Of a DNA stretch of 64,000 bases, positions 15,916 to 24,652 are shown in pieces (positions within the stretch are counted from its first letter, which is position 1; every line of letters starts with the position of its first letter). The stretch comes from Sphingobium sp. CECT 9361 (GTDB taxonomy: Bacteria; Pseudomonadota; Alphaproteobacteria; Sphingomonadales; Sphingomonadaceae): contig NZ_CAKKNC010000005.1 of the NCBI RefSeq assembly GCF_918741285.1, positions 62,001 through 126,000 on the forward strand. The letters run 5' to 3'. The notes below the pieces were generated by a model that had not been told where the DNA came from, did not search any database, and was given only the letters and a program-made list of their open reading frames with translations. A program made the position numbers and the translations under genes.

Positions 15916-16146
15916 ATGACCGCCTCTGACCTACAACTTCTGCTTATTGCCCGTCTGATCCGCGAGAGCGGCGGCACATCGCAGACATGGCGACGGGTGC
16001 TGGGCAAGGTCATTGTGCGAGACATCGCAACGCATGCCCATTGCAATTGGGAGGTTAGGCCAAACGGTACCGATGCCCAGCGCGCCGCGATCGAGCGACT
16101 TCTAGACGATGTGCGACTTGAATATTCGATCGTGTCGGCAGATTGA
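15916..16146 (+). CDS. Small hypothetical protein, 76 residues
   Basis: An ATG after a purine-rich AGCGGGGGAA begins a 76-residue soluble protein rich in Arg, Leu and Ala, with TSQTWRRVLGKVIVRDIATHAHCNWEV in its first half and a helical AIERLLDDVRLEY near the end. It shows codon use like neighbouring genes and no membrane segment. I do not recognise a named family. It lies alone between the XRE gene and mesD, oriented towards mesD. Confidence 0.55.
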   Translation: MTASDLQLLLIARLIRESGGTSQTWRRVLGKVIVRDIATHAHCNWEVRPNGTDAQRAAIERLLDDVRLEYSIVSAD

Positions 16147-16458
16147 GCATACTGCTGCTGTGAACAAAGTGGTCGTTCTTAACACTCGAAATCCCGTCGA
16201 AAGCCATCCTACATTCTCCGAACGCTCGGCGCGTTGCAAGGCCCAGGTTGGGACAAAGCCGCCGTTCGAGATCTTGGCCATTCAACGGCATTCAACATAA
16301 AAAATGGTTCACCGGCTATGTTCGCTCCGAGCAATCCGGGTCTGCGCGTAATGAGCCACCCTGTCTTGTTGCACAGGAGGATGGACACTCCCCTTCGATA
16401 TCAACCGGATCGGCGTTCGGTGTTTGCCACCGGACGCGCTTTATCCTCCACCGCCCCG
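16147..16458. other. Intergenic region, nothing recognised
   Basis: About 310 bp between the small hypothetical gene and the convergent end of mesD. No convincing frame, RNA gene or T-tailed hairpin was seen. Confidence 0.4.
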
Positions 16459-17487
16459 TCAGGCCGAAAGCTCTCTCCGAATGATTGCGGCGCCGGCGCC
16501 CAAAGCAGCAAGCTTGCCTTTCGCTACGCGGCGAGACAGCGGCGCCATGCCACAGTTGGTCGACGGATAGAGTTTGTCGACATCCACAAACTGCAGCGCT
16601 TTTCGCAGCGTATCGGCGACTTGCTCGGGCGTTTCGATGATGTCGCTCGCCACGTCGATAGCGCCTACCATCACCTTCTTTCCCCGAATGAGTTCGATCA
16701 GGTCCATCGGAACCCGGGAATTCTGGCATTCCAACGAGATAATGTCGATGCTGGAGCCTTTCAGCTTGGGAAAGGCTCTCTCATATTGCCGCCACTCTGA
16801 TCCGAGCGTCTTCTTCCAATCGGTGTTGGCCTTGATGCCATAGCCGTAGCAGATGTGAACGGCAGTCTCGCACTTTAGCCCTTCAGCTGCCTTTTCCAAG
16901 GTCGCGATGCCCCATTCATTCACTTCGTCGAAGAACACGTTGAACGCCGGTTCGTCGAACTGGATTATGTCGACGCCGGCGGCCTCGAGTTCCCTGGCTT
17001 CCTGATTGAGGATCTTGGCGAATCCCCAGGCCAGCTTCTCGCGGCTTTTATAATGGGCATCATAGAGCGTATCGATCATCGTCATTGGCCCGGGCAGGGC
17101 CCATTTGATCGGCTGATTGGTTTGCTGACGCAGGAACTTGGCGTCTTCGACAAAAACCGGCTTGCGGCGTTCAACCGCGCCTACGACCGTGGGCACGCTC
17201 GCGTCGTAGCGATCGCGGATTCTGACGGTCTTGCGCGTCTCGAAATCAACTCCGCTGAGATGCTCGATAAATGTCGTAACGAAATGCTGGCGCGTCTGCT
17301 CACCATCGCTGACGATATCGATCCCCGCCTGCCGCTGATCGTCCAGAGACAGGCGCAAAGCATCTTGCTTGCCCTCGACCAGTTCTTCTCCCTCTAACTT
17401 CCATGGCGACCAAAGCGTTTCAGATTGTGCAAGCCAGGAGGGCTTGGGCAAGCTCCCGGCGGTCGAAGTAGGCAATAATATGTTCAT
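16459..17487 (-). CDS. mesD: Core-MetE type methionine synthase MesD (folate- and B12-independent)
   Basis: A 342-residue protein equivalent to only the C-terminal catalytic barrel of MetE; the folate-binding N-terminal half of the ~750-residue enzyme is absent. Zinc ligands are visible as H211 and C213 in AVHICYG, E253 in SLECQNS and C312 in STNCGM. LPGPMTM and FDEPAF are further MetE signatures. Short MetE homologues next to DUF1852 form the described MesD family, which needs MesX and oxygen and uses an unknown methyl donor. It follows mesX by 26 bp and both sit under a cobalamin riboswitch, which supports a role in methionine synthesis when B12 is scarce. Confidence 0.88.
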   Translation of the reverse strand: MNILLPTSTAGSLPKPSWLAQSETLWSPWKLEGEELVEGKQDALRLSLDDQRQAGIDIVSDGEQTRQHFVTTFIEHLSGVDFETRKTVRIRDRYDASVPTVVGAVERRKPVFVEDAKFLRQQTNQPIKWALPGPMTMIDTLYDAHYKSREKLAWGFAKILNQEARELEAAGVDIIQFDEPAFNVFFDEVNEWGIATLEKAAEGLKCETAVHICYGYGIKANTDWKKTLGSEWRQYERAFPKLKGSSIDIISLECQNSRVPMDLIELIRGKKVMVGAIDVASDIIETPEQVADTLRKALQFVDVDKLYPSTNCGMAPLSRRVAKGKLAALGAGAAIIRRELSA

Positions 17488-17513
17488 GAGAAACGGCCTT
17501 ATTTTCTGATGGA

Positions 17514-18503
17514 TCAGCGCGCGTGACTGGCAGACCATTGCTCCAGCACGGCCCGATATGGCTTGATGAAACGCTCTTCAGCAAACTTGCCCTGTTCGAC
17601 AGCCAGCCGGCTGCGTTCTTCGCGGTCGTAGACGATGCGAGTGAGGGAATAGTCCTGATATTTGAGGCTTGGCTGATACAGCTCTGCTGCCGCCGAATTG
17701 GCATTGTATATTTCGGGTCGATAGATTTTCTGAAAAGTCTCCATCACGCTGATGGTGCTGACCAGTTCAAGGCTCGTATAATCGCCGAGCAAATCGCCAA
17801 GATGGTAAAAGGCAAATGGAGCGACGCTATTGGGCGGCATGAAATAGCGGACCTTCATGCCCATTTTGGCAAAATACTCGTCGGTCGCCGAAACGTCATC
17901 ATTATGATATTCGAAACCCAGGACCGGGTGCTCATTTGCAGTCCGCCGGTAGGTCTTGCTGCTCGATACGCTCAGGCAGATGACGGGCGGTTTGTTGAAG
18001 TTTTCCCTATAGGCACCCGAATTCAAAAAGTGCTTGAACAGGTTGCCATGCAGGTCACCAAAGCCTTCCGGAGCGCCGGAATTCGGGTGTTTCTTCATAT
18101 GCTCCGACAGCAGAACGCTGAAGTCATAGTCGCGAACATAAGACGAGAAATTATTGCCGACGATACCGTCAATGCGTTGGTCGGTCTTTCTGTCGAAAAT
18201 AGCCGTCTTAAGGATTTCAATCAGCGGGAACACGTCGTTATTCCCTGCGGCATCGATACGCATCTCGACTGAAATTATTTTGAGTTCGACAGTGTACCGA
18301 TCCCCCTTGGGATTATCCCAACGCGCGAGAGCGTTGAAGCGATTGTCGATCATCCGCAGGGTGTTGCGCAAATTCTCACGGCGACTATCGCCCCGTGCCA
18401 GATTGGCGAAGTTCGTCGTGATGCGGGTATTGTCCGCGGGCCGATAATTCTCATCGAAATCAATGTGATTGATGGAGAACTCAAAGGAGGAATGCGTAGC
18501 CAT
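17514..18503 (-). CDS. mesX: MesX, DUF1852 partner of MesD
   Basis: A 329-residue protein of the DUF1852 family (MATHSSFEFSINHIDFDENY at the start; HPVLGFEYHNDDVSATDEYFAKMG in the middle). It has no signal peptide or membrane span. Genetic work on MesD systems showed that DUF1852 is needed for MesD to make methionine, with oxygen involved, but its reaction is unknown. The start is the ATG at the family N-terminus; an upstream in-frame extension falls in the riboswitch leader. A clear Shine-Dalgarno sequence is lacking, which would fit riboswitch control of translation. Confidence 0.88.
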   Translation of the reverse strand: MATHSSFEFSINHIDFDENYRPADNTRITTNFANLARGDSRRENLRNTLRMIDNRFNALARWDNPKGDRYTVELKIISVEMRIDAAGNNDVFPLIEILKTAIFDRKTDQRIDGIVGNNFSSYVRDYDFSVLLSEHMKKHPNSGAPEGFGDLHGNLFKHFLNSGAYRENFNKPPVICLSVSSSKTYRRTANEHPVLGFEYHNDDVSATDEYFAKMGMKVRYFMPPNSVAPFAFYHLGDLLGDYTSLELVSTISVMETFQKIYRPEIYNANSAAAELYQPSLKYQDYSLTRIVYDREERSRLAVEQGKFAEERFIKPYRAVLEQWSASHAR

Positions 18504-18637
18504 CGACCGATCACCTAGGTTTGCCGGGCGAGAGGACCGAAGGAAACGCACAAGACGGACAAGCCCGAAGGCACTCAAGCCCCGGCCTAGCATCAGGCGC
18601 GATCCACCGGAGGAACCCCCGTCCGAGGAACATTATC

Positions 18638-18832
18638 GCGTCGGAGGCAGGTCTCCTGGCTCACGGGTCAATGCGTCGGTCCCGGCCTTCCCGAGCCTCT
18701 TGCGAAGGCTCAGTGACACAAAATGGAACCGCAGCTCACCGCTTACAGTTGCGGGGGCAGCGCCGGATTCCGTTCACGGAGAACGTCACCGGCTTCCCGT
18801 CTTAGCTCCACATCATGCCTGCTGTGGAGAAC
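18638..18832 (-). promoter_or_regulatory. Cobalamin riboswitch upstream of mesXD
   Basis: On the minus strand the conserved cobalamin riboswitch blocks occur in the right order: GGGAAGCCGGTG (18798-18787), GCTGCCCCCGCAACTGTAA (18761-18743), GTCACTG in place of GCCACTG (18717-18711), GGGAAGG (18692-18686), and the B12 box GCCAGGAGACCTGCC (18660-18646). About 140 bp of leader follow before the mesX ATG. No obvious T-tailed terminator is seen in that leader, so control may be translational or Rho-linked. Binding of B12 should switch mesXD off. Confidence 0.95.
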
Positions 18833-18875
18833 CTCGACAGCCTGTTTAAACAAGAGTTTTCCACGAGCGTCAAGA

Positions 18876-18901
18876 GGTATATAAAGATATCTTTATATAC
18901 C
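18876..18901. promoter_or_regulatory. 26-bp perfect palindrome, operator over the mesXD promoter
   Basis: The core is GTATATAAAG, ATAT, CTTTATATAC, extended by one G/C pair on each side to 26 bp without mismatch. Read towards mesX, a TTGCAG hexamer precedes it and a TATATA hexamer lies in its right arm at 18-bp spacing, so the dyad covers a possible promoter; an alternative TTGACG-17-TTTAAA promoter lies just downstream. The same arms occur in front of the ArsR-methyltransferase gene at the other end of the window, pointing to a shared regulator. Confidence 0.85.
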
Positions 18902-18974
18902 CTGCAAGGCGATGAGGCATCGCAATTCCCCAATCGCCATGCCCCGCATTTTGGCCTAGAGGGCCGGAAATCCA

Positions 18975-19895
18975 TCAGCCCTCGACGGTCACAACCGGCA
19001 GGACCGTCTGCACGATAGAGGCGTCCAATGACTCATAATCGTGCAGACCGATGGTGTCGTAAAGTTCGGCGCGGGTCTGCATCTCCCCCACCATATTGTG
19101 GGTGCCACCGTCCTCTTTGATGGCGGCATACAGCTTGGCTTGCGCCTTGTTGGCGACGCGGAGCGAAGATACCGGCCAGATCACCATTCGGTATCCCATC
19201 GCCTCGAACTCCTGGGCGGTGAAGAAGGGCGTCTTGCCGAACTCGGTCATGTTGGCGAGCAGCTTTACCCCCGGCATGGCCTGAGCGAAGGCAGTGAACA
19301 TTCCGCGGGTAACCAGTGCCTCTGGGAAGATGGCGTCCGCGCCGGCTTCGACATAGAGTTTTGCACGGGACACTGCGGCGTCGAACCCTTCCACACCAGC
19401 GGCATCGGTCCGCGCGATGATGACGATATCGCGGCTTGCCTTCTTCGCGGCAGCCACCTTGGTCGCCATGTCGTGGGCGTCGGCCAGCTTCTTGCCGTTC
19501 AGATGTCCGCATTTCTTGGGCAATATCTGATCTTCCAGATGGACGGCGCCAGCGCCCGCCTCCTCGAAGGTGCGGACCATATGCATGACGTTCAGCGCCT
19601 CACCATAGCCGGTATCGCCATCGACCAACAGCGGCAGGCCGGACGCGCGAGCGATCTGACGGATGAAGAAGGCGACTTCATCTACGGTGATGATACCCAG
19701 GTCAGGCAATCCCATGCTGGCGGTCATCGCTGCGCCGGAGAGATAAAGTCCGTTGAACCCGGCTGCCTTGGCCTGCAGCGCGGCATGGCCATTATGCGCG
19801 CCGGGAAGTTGGAGTATGTTCGGTCGGTCGAGCAGTGCCCTGAAACGGGCGCCTGCGCTTTGAACAGGCAATTCGTCTGCGACAAGATAGGGCAA
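18975..19895 (-). CDS. prpB: 2-methylisocitrate lyase
   Basis: Last enzyme of the methylcitrate cycle, splitting 2-methylisocitrate to pyruvate and succinate. The isocitrate lyase superfamily signature KKCGH is present (Cys129), with LVDGDTGYGEA and ARTDAAGVEG supporting Mg and substrate binding; 306 residues is the PrpB rather than AceA length. It begins 11 bp after prpC on the same strand. With prpC and prpD it lets the cell burn propionyl-CoA. Confidence 0.95.
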   Translation of the reverse strand: MPYLVADELPVQSAGARFRALLDRPNILQLPGAHNGHAALQAKAAGFNGLYLSGAAMTASMGLPDLGIITVDEVAFFIRQIARASGLPLLVDGDTGYGEALNVMHMVRTFEEAGAGAVHLEDQILPKKCGHLNGKKLADAHDMATKVAAAKKASRDIVIIARTDAAGVEGFDAAVSRAKLYVEAGADAIFPEALVTRGMFTAFAQAMPGVKLLANMTEFGKTPFFTAQEFEAMGYRMVIWPVSSLRVANKAQAKLYAAIKEDGGTHNMVGEMQTRAELYDTIGLHDYESLDASIVQTVLPVVTVEG

Positions 19896-19906
19896 TATGT
19901 GTCTCC

Positions 19907-21064
19907 TTAAACAGCCGCTGCTTCAGTGCGCTGCGCCAGCGGCACGAAGGCGAGATTTTCGGGGCCAGTATAATGGGCCGACGGGCGAATAATCTTGTTG
20001 TCCTGCCGCTGCTCGATGACATGCGCCGCCCACCCGGAGGTGCGGGCAATGACGAACAATGGGGTGAACATCGCCGTCGGCACGCCCATCAGGTTGTAGG
20101 ACACGGCGCTAAACCAATCGAGATTGGGAAACATGGCTTTCGCGTCCCACATCACCTGCTCAATGCGCTCGGCGACGGCATATTGCCGTTGCGCGCCTGC
20201 CTCGTCCGCCAGCGCCTTGGCCACACGCTTGATGACGACGTTGCGGGGATCGGATACCGTATAAACGGGATGCCCGAAGCCGATGACCACTTCCTTGGCG
20301 TCGACACGGCGCCGAATATCGGCTTCGGCATCGGCGGGAGTAGCGTAACGTTTTTGTATCTCGAACGCGACTTCATTGGCGCCGCCGTGCTTCGGGCCAC
20401 GCAGCGCGCCAATGGCGCCAGCAATGCTCGAATACATGTCAGACCCGGTGCCGGCGATCACTCGCGCGGTGAAAGTCGAGGCGTTGAACTCATGCTCGGC
20501 ATAGAGAATGAGCGATGTGTGCATGGCCCGCACAAAGCTTGGCGACGGCATTTTACCGTGCAGGAGATGCAGGAAATGCCCGCCTATGCTGTCATCATCG
20601 GTCTCGACTTCGATCCGACGACCGTGATGGGCGAAGTGATACCAGTAAAGCAGGATCGAACCTAGAGATGCCATCAGCCGATCGGCAACGTCGCGCGCAT
20701 CTGGTAGGTTGTGATCATGGGTCTCAGGCAGTACGCAGCCGAGCGCCGAAACGCCCGAGCGCATCACGTCCATGGGATGCGCCGCAGCCGGAATAGCCTC
20801 CAGCGTTTCCTTCACCGACTGTGGCAGGCCGCGCAGGCCCTTGAGCTTCTCCTTATAGGACGCAAGCTGGACCTGGGAGGGCAGTTCCCCGTGGACGAGC
20901 AGGTGGGCGATCTCCTCGAACTCGCTAGTCTCAGCGAGATCGAGAATGTCATAGCCCCGATAATGCAGATCATTGCCGGTTTTGCCGACTGTGCAGAGCG
21001 CGGTATTGCCAGCGGTGACGCCTGAGAGAGCCACCGACTTCTTGGGCTTGAAGGGAATGTCCAT
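19907..21064 (-). CDS. prpC: 2-methylcitrate synthase
   Basis: Condenses propionyl-CoA and oxaloacetate to 2-methylcitrate. The 385-residue length and features such as [25 protein letters not shown] with the active His, [14 protein letters not shown] and a C-terminal RPSAHYTGP match PrpC of the type I citrate synthase family. The ATG with AAAGG upstream is used; an ATG 15 bases earlier overlaps the prpD stop and is possible. Citrate synthase GltA is excluded by length and operon context. Confidence 0.95.
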   Translation of the reverse strand: MDIPFKPKKSVALSGVTAGNTALCTVGKTGNDLHYRGYDILDLAETSEFEEIAHLLVHGELPSQVQLASYKEKLKGLRGLPQSVKETLEAIPAAAHPMDVMRSGVSALGCVLPETHDHNLPDARDVADRLMASLGSILLYWYHFAHHGRRIEVETDDDSIGGHFLHLLHGKMPSPSFVRAMHTSLILYAEHEFNASTFTARVIAGTGSDMYSSIAGAIGALRGPKHGGANEVAFEIQKRYATPADAEADIRRRVDAKEVVIGFGHPVYTVSDPRNVVIKRVAKALADEAGAQRQYAVAERIEQVMWDAKAMFPNLDWFSAVSYNLMGVPTAMFTPLFVIARTSGWAAHVIEQRQDNKIIRPSAHYTGPENLAFVPLAQRTEAAAV

Positions 21065-21078
21065 GACTTGCCTTTCCA

Positions 21079-22578
21079 TCAGAAGATGCCTGCGGGCGCG
21101 TCGGGTCCGAGTTGAGCGGAGGACACGATGAAATTGAGCTGGGTGACTTCCGCGCCGGTCAGGGTCGGCAGCCGATCAATCAGAGCGAGGAAGCGATCCT
21201 GCTCAGTCGTCGCGACGATGCCATCGGCCAGTGTGCGGAACTTCTCGACATAATTGGGCCGTGCGAACGGTCGTGCGCCGTTTGGATGGGCATCTGCAAC
21301 GCCCAGTTCATCGATGATCGACTTGCCATTCTTCAGCGTGATGATGACCTTTCCACCGAAGGCCTTGCCTGAGCCCGTGGCGTGGTAACGCGCGGTCCAG
21401 GCGGGGTCCTCCTCGGTGGTGATCTTGTGCCAGAGGTCTACCGTGCCCGGACGCTGGGTACGTTCTGGCGCATAGCTCTTTTCATGGTGCCAACCGCCAT
21501 CCTCCAGCGCGACGGCGAAGATATACATGATCGAGTGATCGAGGGTTTCACGGCTTGCCTTGGGATCCATCTTCTGCGGATCGTTGGCGCCGGTGCCGAT
21601 CACATAATGCGTGTGGTGGCTGGTCCTGATCAGGATGCTTTCGATCTGCGACAGGTCGCCGACCTTCGGGCTCATCCGCTTGGCCAAGTCTATCAGCGCC
21701 TGGCTTTGATATTCCGCCGAATATTCCTTGGTATAGGTGTCGAGGATCGCACGCTTCGGCTCGCCCGGCGCAGGCAGCGGCACCTGATAGATATGGTTCG
21801 GACCAGAGAGCAGCCAGGCGATGAAGCCATCTTCCCCTTCATATGCGGGGGACGGCGCACCTTCGCCGCGCATCGCGCGATCGACTGCCTCGATCGCCAT
21901 CTTGCTGGCAAAGGCTGGAGCATAGGCCTTCCAGGTCGAAATCTCGCCCTTGCGCGACTGGCGGGTGGTGGTGGTGGTGTGCAGCGCCTGCTGGATCGCC
22001 TGAAAGGTAATGTCGGTCGACAGGCCGAGCAGCGCGCCGATGCCGCCAGCGGCACTTGGACCCAGATGGGCGATATGGTCGATCTTGTGTTCGTGCAGGC
22101 AGATGCCCTTCACCAGATCGACCTGGATCTCATAGCCGGCGGCAAGTCCGCGCACCAGCGCCGCGCCATCAAGGCCCTTGGCCTGTGCGACAGCGAGAAT
22201 TGGCGGAATATTATCGCCCGGATGGCTATACTCCGCCGAGAGGAAGGTGTCGTGGAAATCAAGCTCTCGCACTGCTACGCCATTGGCCCAGGCCGCCCAT
22301 TCCGGGCTGACCTTCACGTCCGGTGCAATACCAAATAGCGGTGCGCCCTTATCGGAACAGTGTCCAAGCGCCTGTGCGCGTGCCGAGCGGATCGGTCCGC
22401 GCGCGATCGAAGCTGCGGCGACCGAGGCGTTGTCAATGATCCGGTTGCCGAGCATATCGATCACATCGGCATCGACGGGCACCAGGTCGGTAGCCACCGC
22501 CGCCAGTTTCCATGCCAGTTGATCTTCCCGCGCCAGCGGTTCGACAGACTTGTAGGTGCGAACGTCGTGAAGTTTCAT
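21079..22578 (-). CDS. prpD: 2-methylcitrate dehydratase
   Basis: MmgE/PrpD family enzyme of 499 residues that dehydrates 2-methylcitrate to 2-methylaconitate. Characteristic stretches are [34 protein letters not shown] and [16 protein letters not shown]. The ATG overlapping the stop of the preceding 102-residue ORF (ATGA) is chosen; an ATG two codons upstream is an alternative. PrpD is cofactor-free; an AcnD/PrpF pair is not present, so this enzyme covers the step here. Confidence 0.95.
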   Translation of the reverse strand: MKLHDVRTYKSVEPLAREDQLAWKLAAVATDLVPVDADVIDMLGNRIIDNASVAAASIARGPIRSARAQALGHCSDKGAPLFGIAPDVKVSPEWAAWANGVAVRELDFHDTFLSAEYSHPGDNIPPILAVAQAKGLDGAALVRGLAAGYEIQVDLVKGICLHEHKIDHIAHLGPSAAGGIGALLGLSTDITFQAIQQALHTTTTTRQSRKGEISTWKAYAPAFASKMAIEAVDRAMRGEGAPSPAYEGEDGFIAWLLSGPNHIYQVPLPAPGEPKRAILDTYTKEYSAEYQSQALIDLAKRMSPKVGDLSQIESILIRTSHHTHYVIGTGANDPQKMDPKASRETLDHSIMYIFAVALEDGGWHHEKSYAPERTQRPGTVDLWHKITTEEDPAWTARYHATGSGKAFGGKVIITLKNGKSIIDELGVADAHPNGARPFARPNYVEKFRTLADGIVATTEQDRFLALIDRLPTLTGAEVTQLNFIVSSAQLGPDAPAGIF

Positions 22579-22883
22579 GGGCATAAATCTCTTTGCGATG
22601 GTGGGAGGATCGTGAATGTGAAGCGGCCATGCGCCGCCATGCGCTGTCCACGCACAGCATGATCCAGGATCAGGAAGGCGATGACTTCCGTCTGCCCGGA
22701 GACGGTCCGGCCGAACCAGGTCTCGACCTGTCCCTCGCACCCGGGGTCGACCGCCCGAATTTCCAAGATTTCGCAGCGGCTCAGGGTGAGATCGCGCCCC
22801 AATAGATCGCCAGCCTTAATCGCTGCCGCATCGGCGAGGCGATCGAGGATGGCCCGACCAGGATCATGAGTGTTTGACAACAT
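22575..22883 (-). CDS. Unknown 102-residue protein leading the prp operon
   Basis: A small soluble protein with a mixed alpha/beta look ([31 protein letters not shown], later [24 protein letters not shown]). Its ATGA overlap with prpD and its position as first gene facing the regulator argue that it is a true operon member and not a chance frame. I do not recognise the family and assign no function. The start lies close to the divergent regulator promoter. Confidence 0.6.
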   Translation of the reverse strand: MLSNTHDPGRAILDRLADAAAIKAGDLLGRDLTLSRCEILEIRAVDPGCEGQVETWFGRTVSGQTEVIAFLILDHAVRGQRMAAHGRFTFTILPPSQRDLCP

Positions 22884-22989
22884 GACCGCAATATCCGCAA
22901 ATGGTTAGCAGAAGAGAATGACTGAAAATGCTGAGTTTTGCGAAGGTCATCCTGCAAGTTTGCAAATGTTGCGAAGAAAGAGATGTGGT
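22884..22989. promoter_or_regulatory. Divergent prp operator region with TTGC(G/A)AA repeats
   Basis: Three heptamers TTGCGAA, TTGCAAA and TTGCGAA lie at 22938, 22960 and 22969, reading towards the regulator gene, and a GCAAA occurs further left. Direct TTGCAAA-type repeats are typical of PrpQ/RamB/ScfR-like XRE regulators of propionate and acetate genes. They sit between the prp operon and its divergent regulator, so autoregulation with prp control is likely. Confidence 0.55.
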
Positions 22990-24393
22990 ATGCGAAAGGC
23001 CTATATGGGGATGCGGCTTCGCCGCCTGCGCGAGGAGCGGAGCCTCAAGCAAGTCGAACTCGCCAACGCACTTGGCATCTCGCCCAGCTATCTCAACCAG
23101 CTCGAACAGAATCAGCGCCCGCTTACCGTTCCGGTACTGCTCAAGCTCAACGCCGCATTTGGTGTAGATGTTCAGCTGTTTTCCGAGGATGAAGAAGGGC
23201 GACTGATTACGGAACTGCGCGAACTCTTCTCAGAGGATGTACAGGAGACAGTGTCGCTGGCTGAAATTCGCGAAATTGCCACAGGCATGCCCGCCGTCGG
23301 GCGAACTTTGGTGTCGCTCCACCGGCGATATCGCGACTCGCTGGAAAGCAATCAGGCGATGGCCGCGCAATTGGGTGACGACTGGATCGCAGGTGGTCCG
23401 CCGCGCATGCCCTTCGAGCAAGTGCGCGATTTCTTCTACACTCAGCATAATCATGTCGCCCTGCTCGATGAAGCGGCCGAGCAACTGTATCACAGCGCAA
23501 ACCTGACCCCGCGCACGGTGCATGCCGGTCTTGCCGCCTGGCTGCGGCAGCAGCATGGCATTTCTGTCGCCTTTGACGAGGATCATCGGGTCCAACGACG
23601 CTTCGATGCACAGAGCTGCATTCTCCATATATCAGCGAGCCTCAGACAAGGGCAGCAGGCGTTCCAGATGGCAACCCAGCTGGCCTTTCTCGAACTGGAG
23701 CCGGAGATCGATCATCTGGTTGATGACCGGGCCCTGTCAGGAGAAGAGGCACGTAAGCTGGCACGGGTCGGCCTCGCCAATTATTTCGCGGGTGCGCTAA
23801 TCCTTCCCTACCGTCCATTTCTCGCGGCGGCCGAAGCGGAAGCCTATGATATTGAACGGCTCAGCCGTCGATTTGGCGTGGGTTTCGAGACGATCTGTCA
23901 TCGCCTTTCGACGTTACAGCGCCCCGAAGCGCGGGGCGTGCCCTTCTTCTTCATTCGGGTTGATCGGGCAGGCAATATTTCCAAGCGGCAGTCGGCGACC
24001 GATTTCCACTTTTCGCGCGTCGGCGGCTCTTGCCCGTTGTGGAATGTCTACGAAGCATTCGCCCAGCCCGGACGGGTGCTAACGCAGGTGGCGCAAATGC
24101 CCGATGGCCGCACCTATTTGTGGATCGCGCGAACCGTGGGACGCAGTAACCCGGGCTTCGGCGAGATTGGCAAGACCTTCGCCGTCGGCCTGGGCTGCGA
24201 CATCCGGCATGCAGGACGGCTCATCTATTCCAAGGGGCTGGACCTGACCGACCATATGGCGGCAACGCCGATCGGCGCCGGTTGCAAGATATGCGAGCGC
24301 CCTGCATGTCCCCAGCGCGCCTTTCCAGCGATCGGCCGGGCAATCAGCGTCGATTATAACCAGAGCATGGCAACCCCGTATCCGGCGGGTTAA
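22990..24393 (+). CDS. XRE-family short-chain fatty acyl regulator (ScfR/PrpQ/RamB-like)
   Basis: A 467-residue regulator. The N-terminal helix-turn-helix (MRLRRLREERSLKQVELANAL; SPSYLNQLEQNQRPL) is followed by an IrrE-like middle domain with ANYFAGALILPYRPF and a DUF2083 C-terminal half (RVDRAGNISKR). It ends with a CKICERPACPQRA Cys cluster also found in RamB. It diverges from prpDCB, which it probably controls according to propionyl-CoA or methylcitrate level. Upstream in-frame codons lie over the operator repeats, so the internal ATG is used. Confidence 0.9.
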   Translation: MRKAYMGMRLRRLREERSLKQVELANALGISPSYLNQLEQNQRPLTVPVLLKLNAAFGVDVQLFSEDEEGRLITELRELFSEDVQETVSLAEIREIATGMPAVGRTLVSLHRRYRDSLESNQAMAAQLGDDWIAGGPPRMPFEQVRDFFYTQHNHVALLDEAAEQLYHSANLTPRTVHAGLAAWLRQQHGISVAFDEDHRVQRRFDAQSCILHISASLRQGQQAFQMATQLAFLELEPEIDHLVDDRALSGEEARKLARVGLANYFAGALILPYRPFLAAAEAEAYDIERLSRRFGVGFETICHRLSTLQRPEARGVPFFFIRVDRAGNISKRQSATDFHFSRVGGSCPLWNVYEAFAQPGRVLTQVAQMPDGRTYLWIARTVGRSNPGFGEIGKTFAVGLGCDIRHAGRLIYSKGLDLTDHMAATPIGAGCKICERPACPQRAFPAIGRAISVDYNQSMATPYPAG

Positions 24394-24652
24394 GCTTTAC
24401 GCAGCAGATAGGTGGCGCCGACGGCGATTAGCTCTATTTTTCGACGACTCGATGGAACGGCAATAGCAAATTCTGTCAGGATCGGCCGTTCACGCGCTGG
24501 TCGGGGAATGAGGAGAGTTGGTCGACAGCTGCGGGAAGTAAACGTGGGGTCGTGGGACAAACCCGTCATTCCCGTGTGGACCCTTGAACATAGGTTTCCG
24601 ATAGCAACCGACGTTGGTGAATTGAAGCAAAAGGCCGACGTCTTGTGCTGGG
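24394..24652. other. Intergenic region, nothing recognised
   Basis: About 260 bp between convergent genes. No gene or clear terminator was identified; small open frames here have no recognisable features. Confidence 0.4.

Noticed and set aside
21382..22338. 318-codon plus-strand frame over prpD
   Set aside because: Antisense to prpD, no family features.
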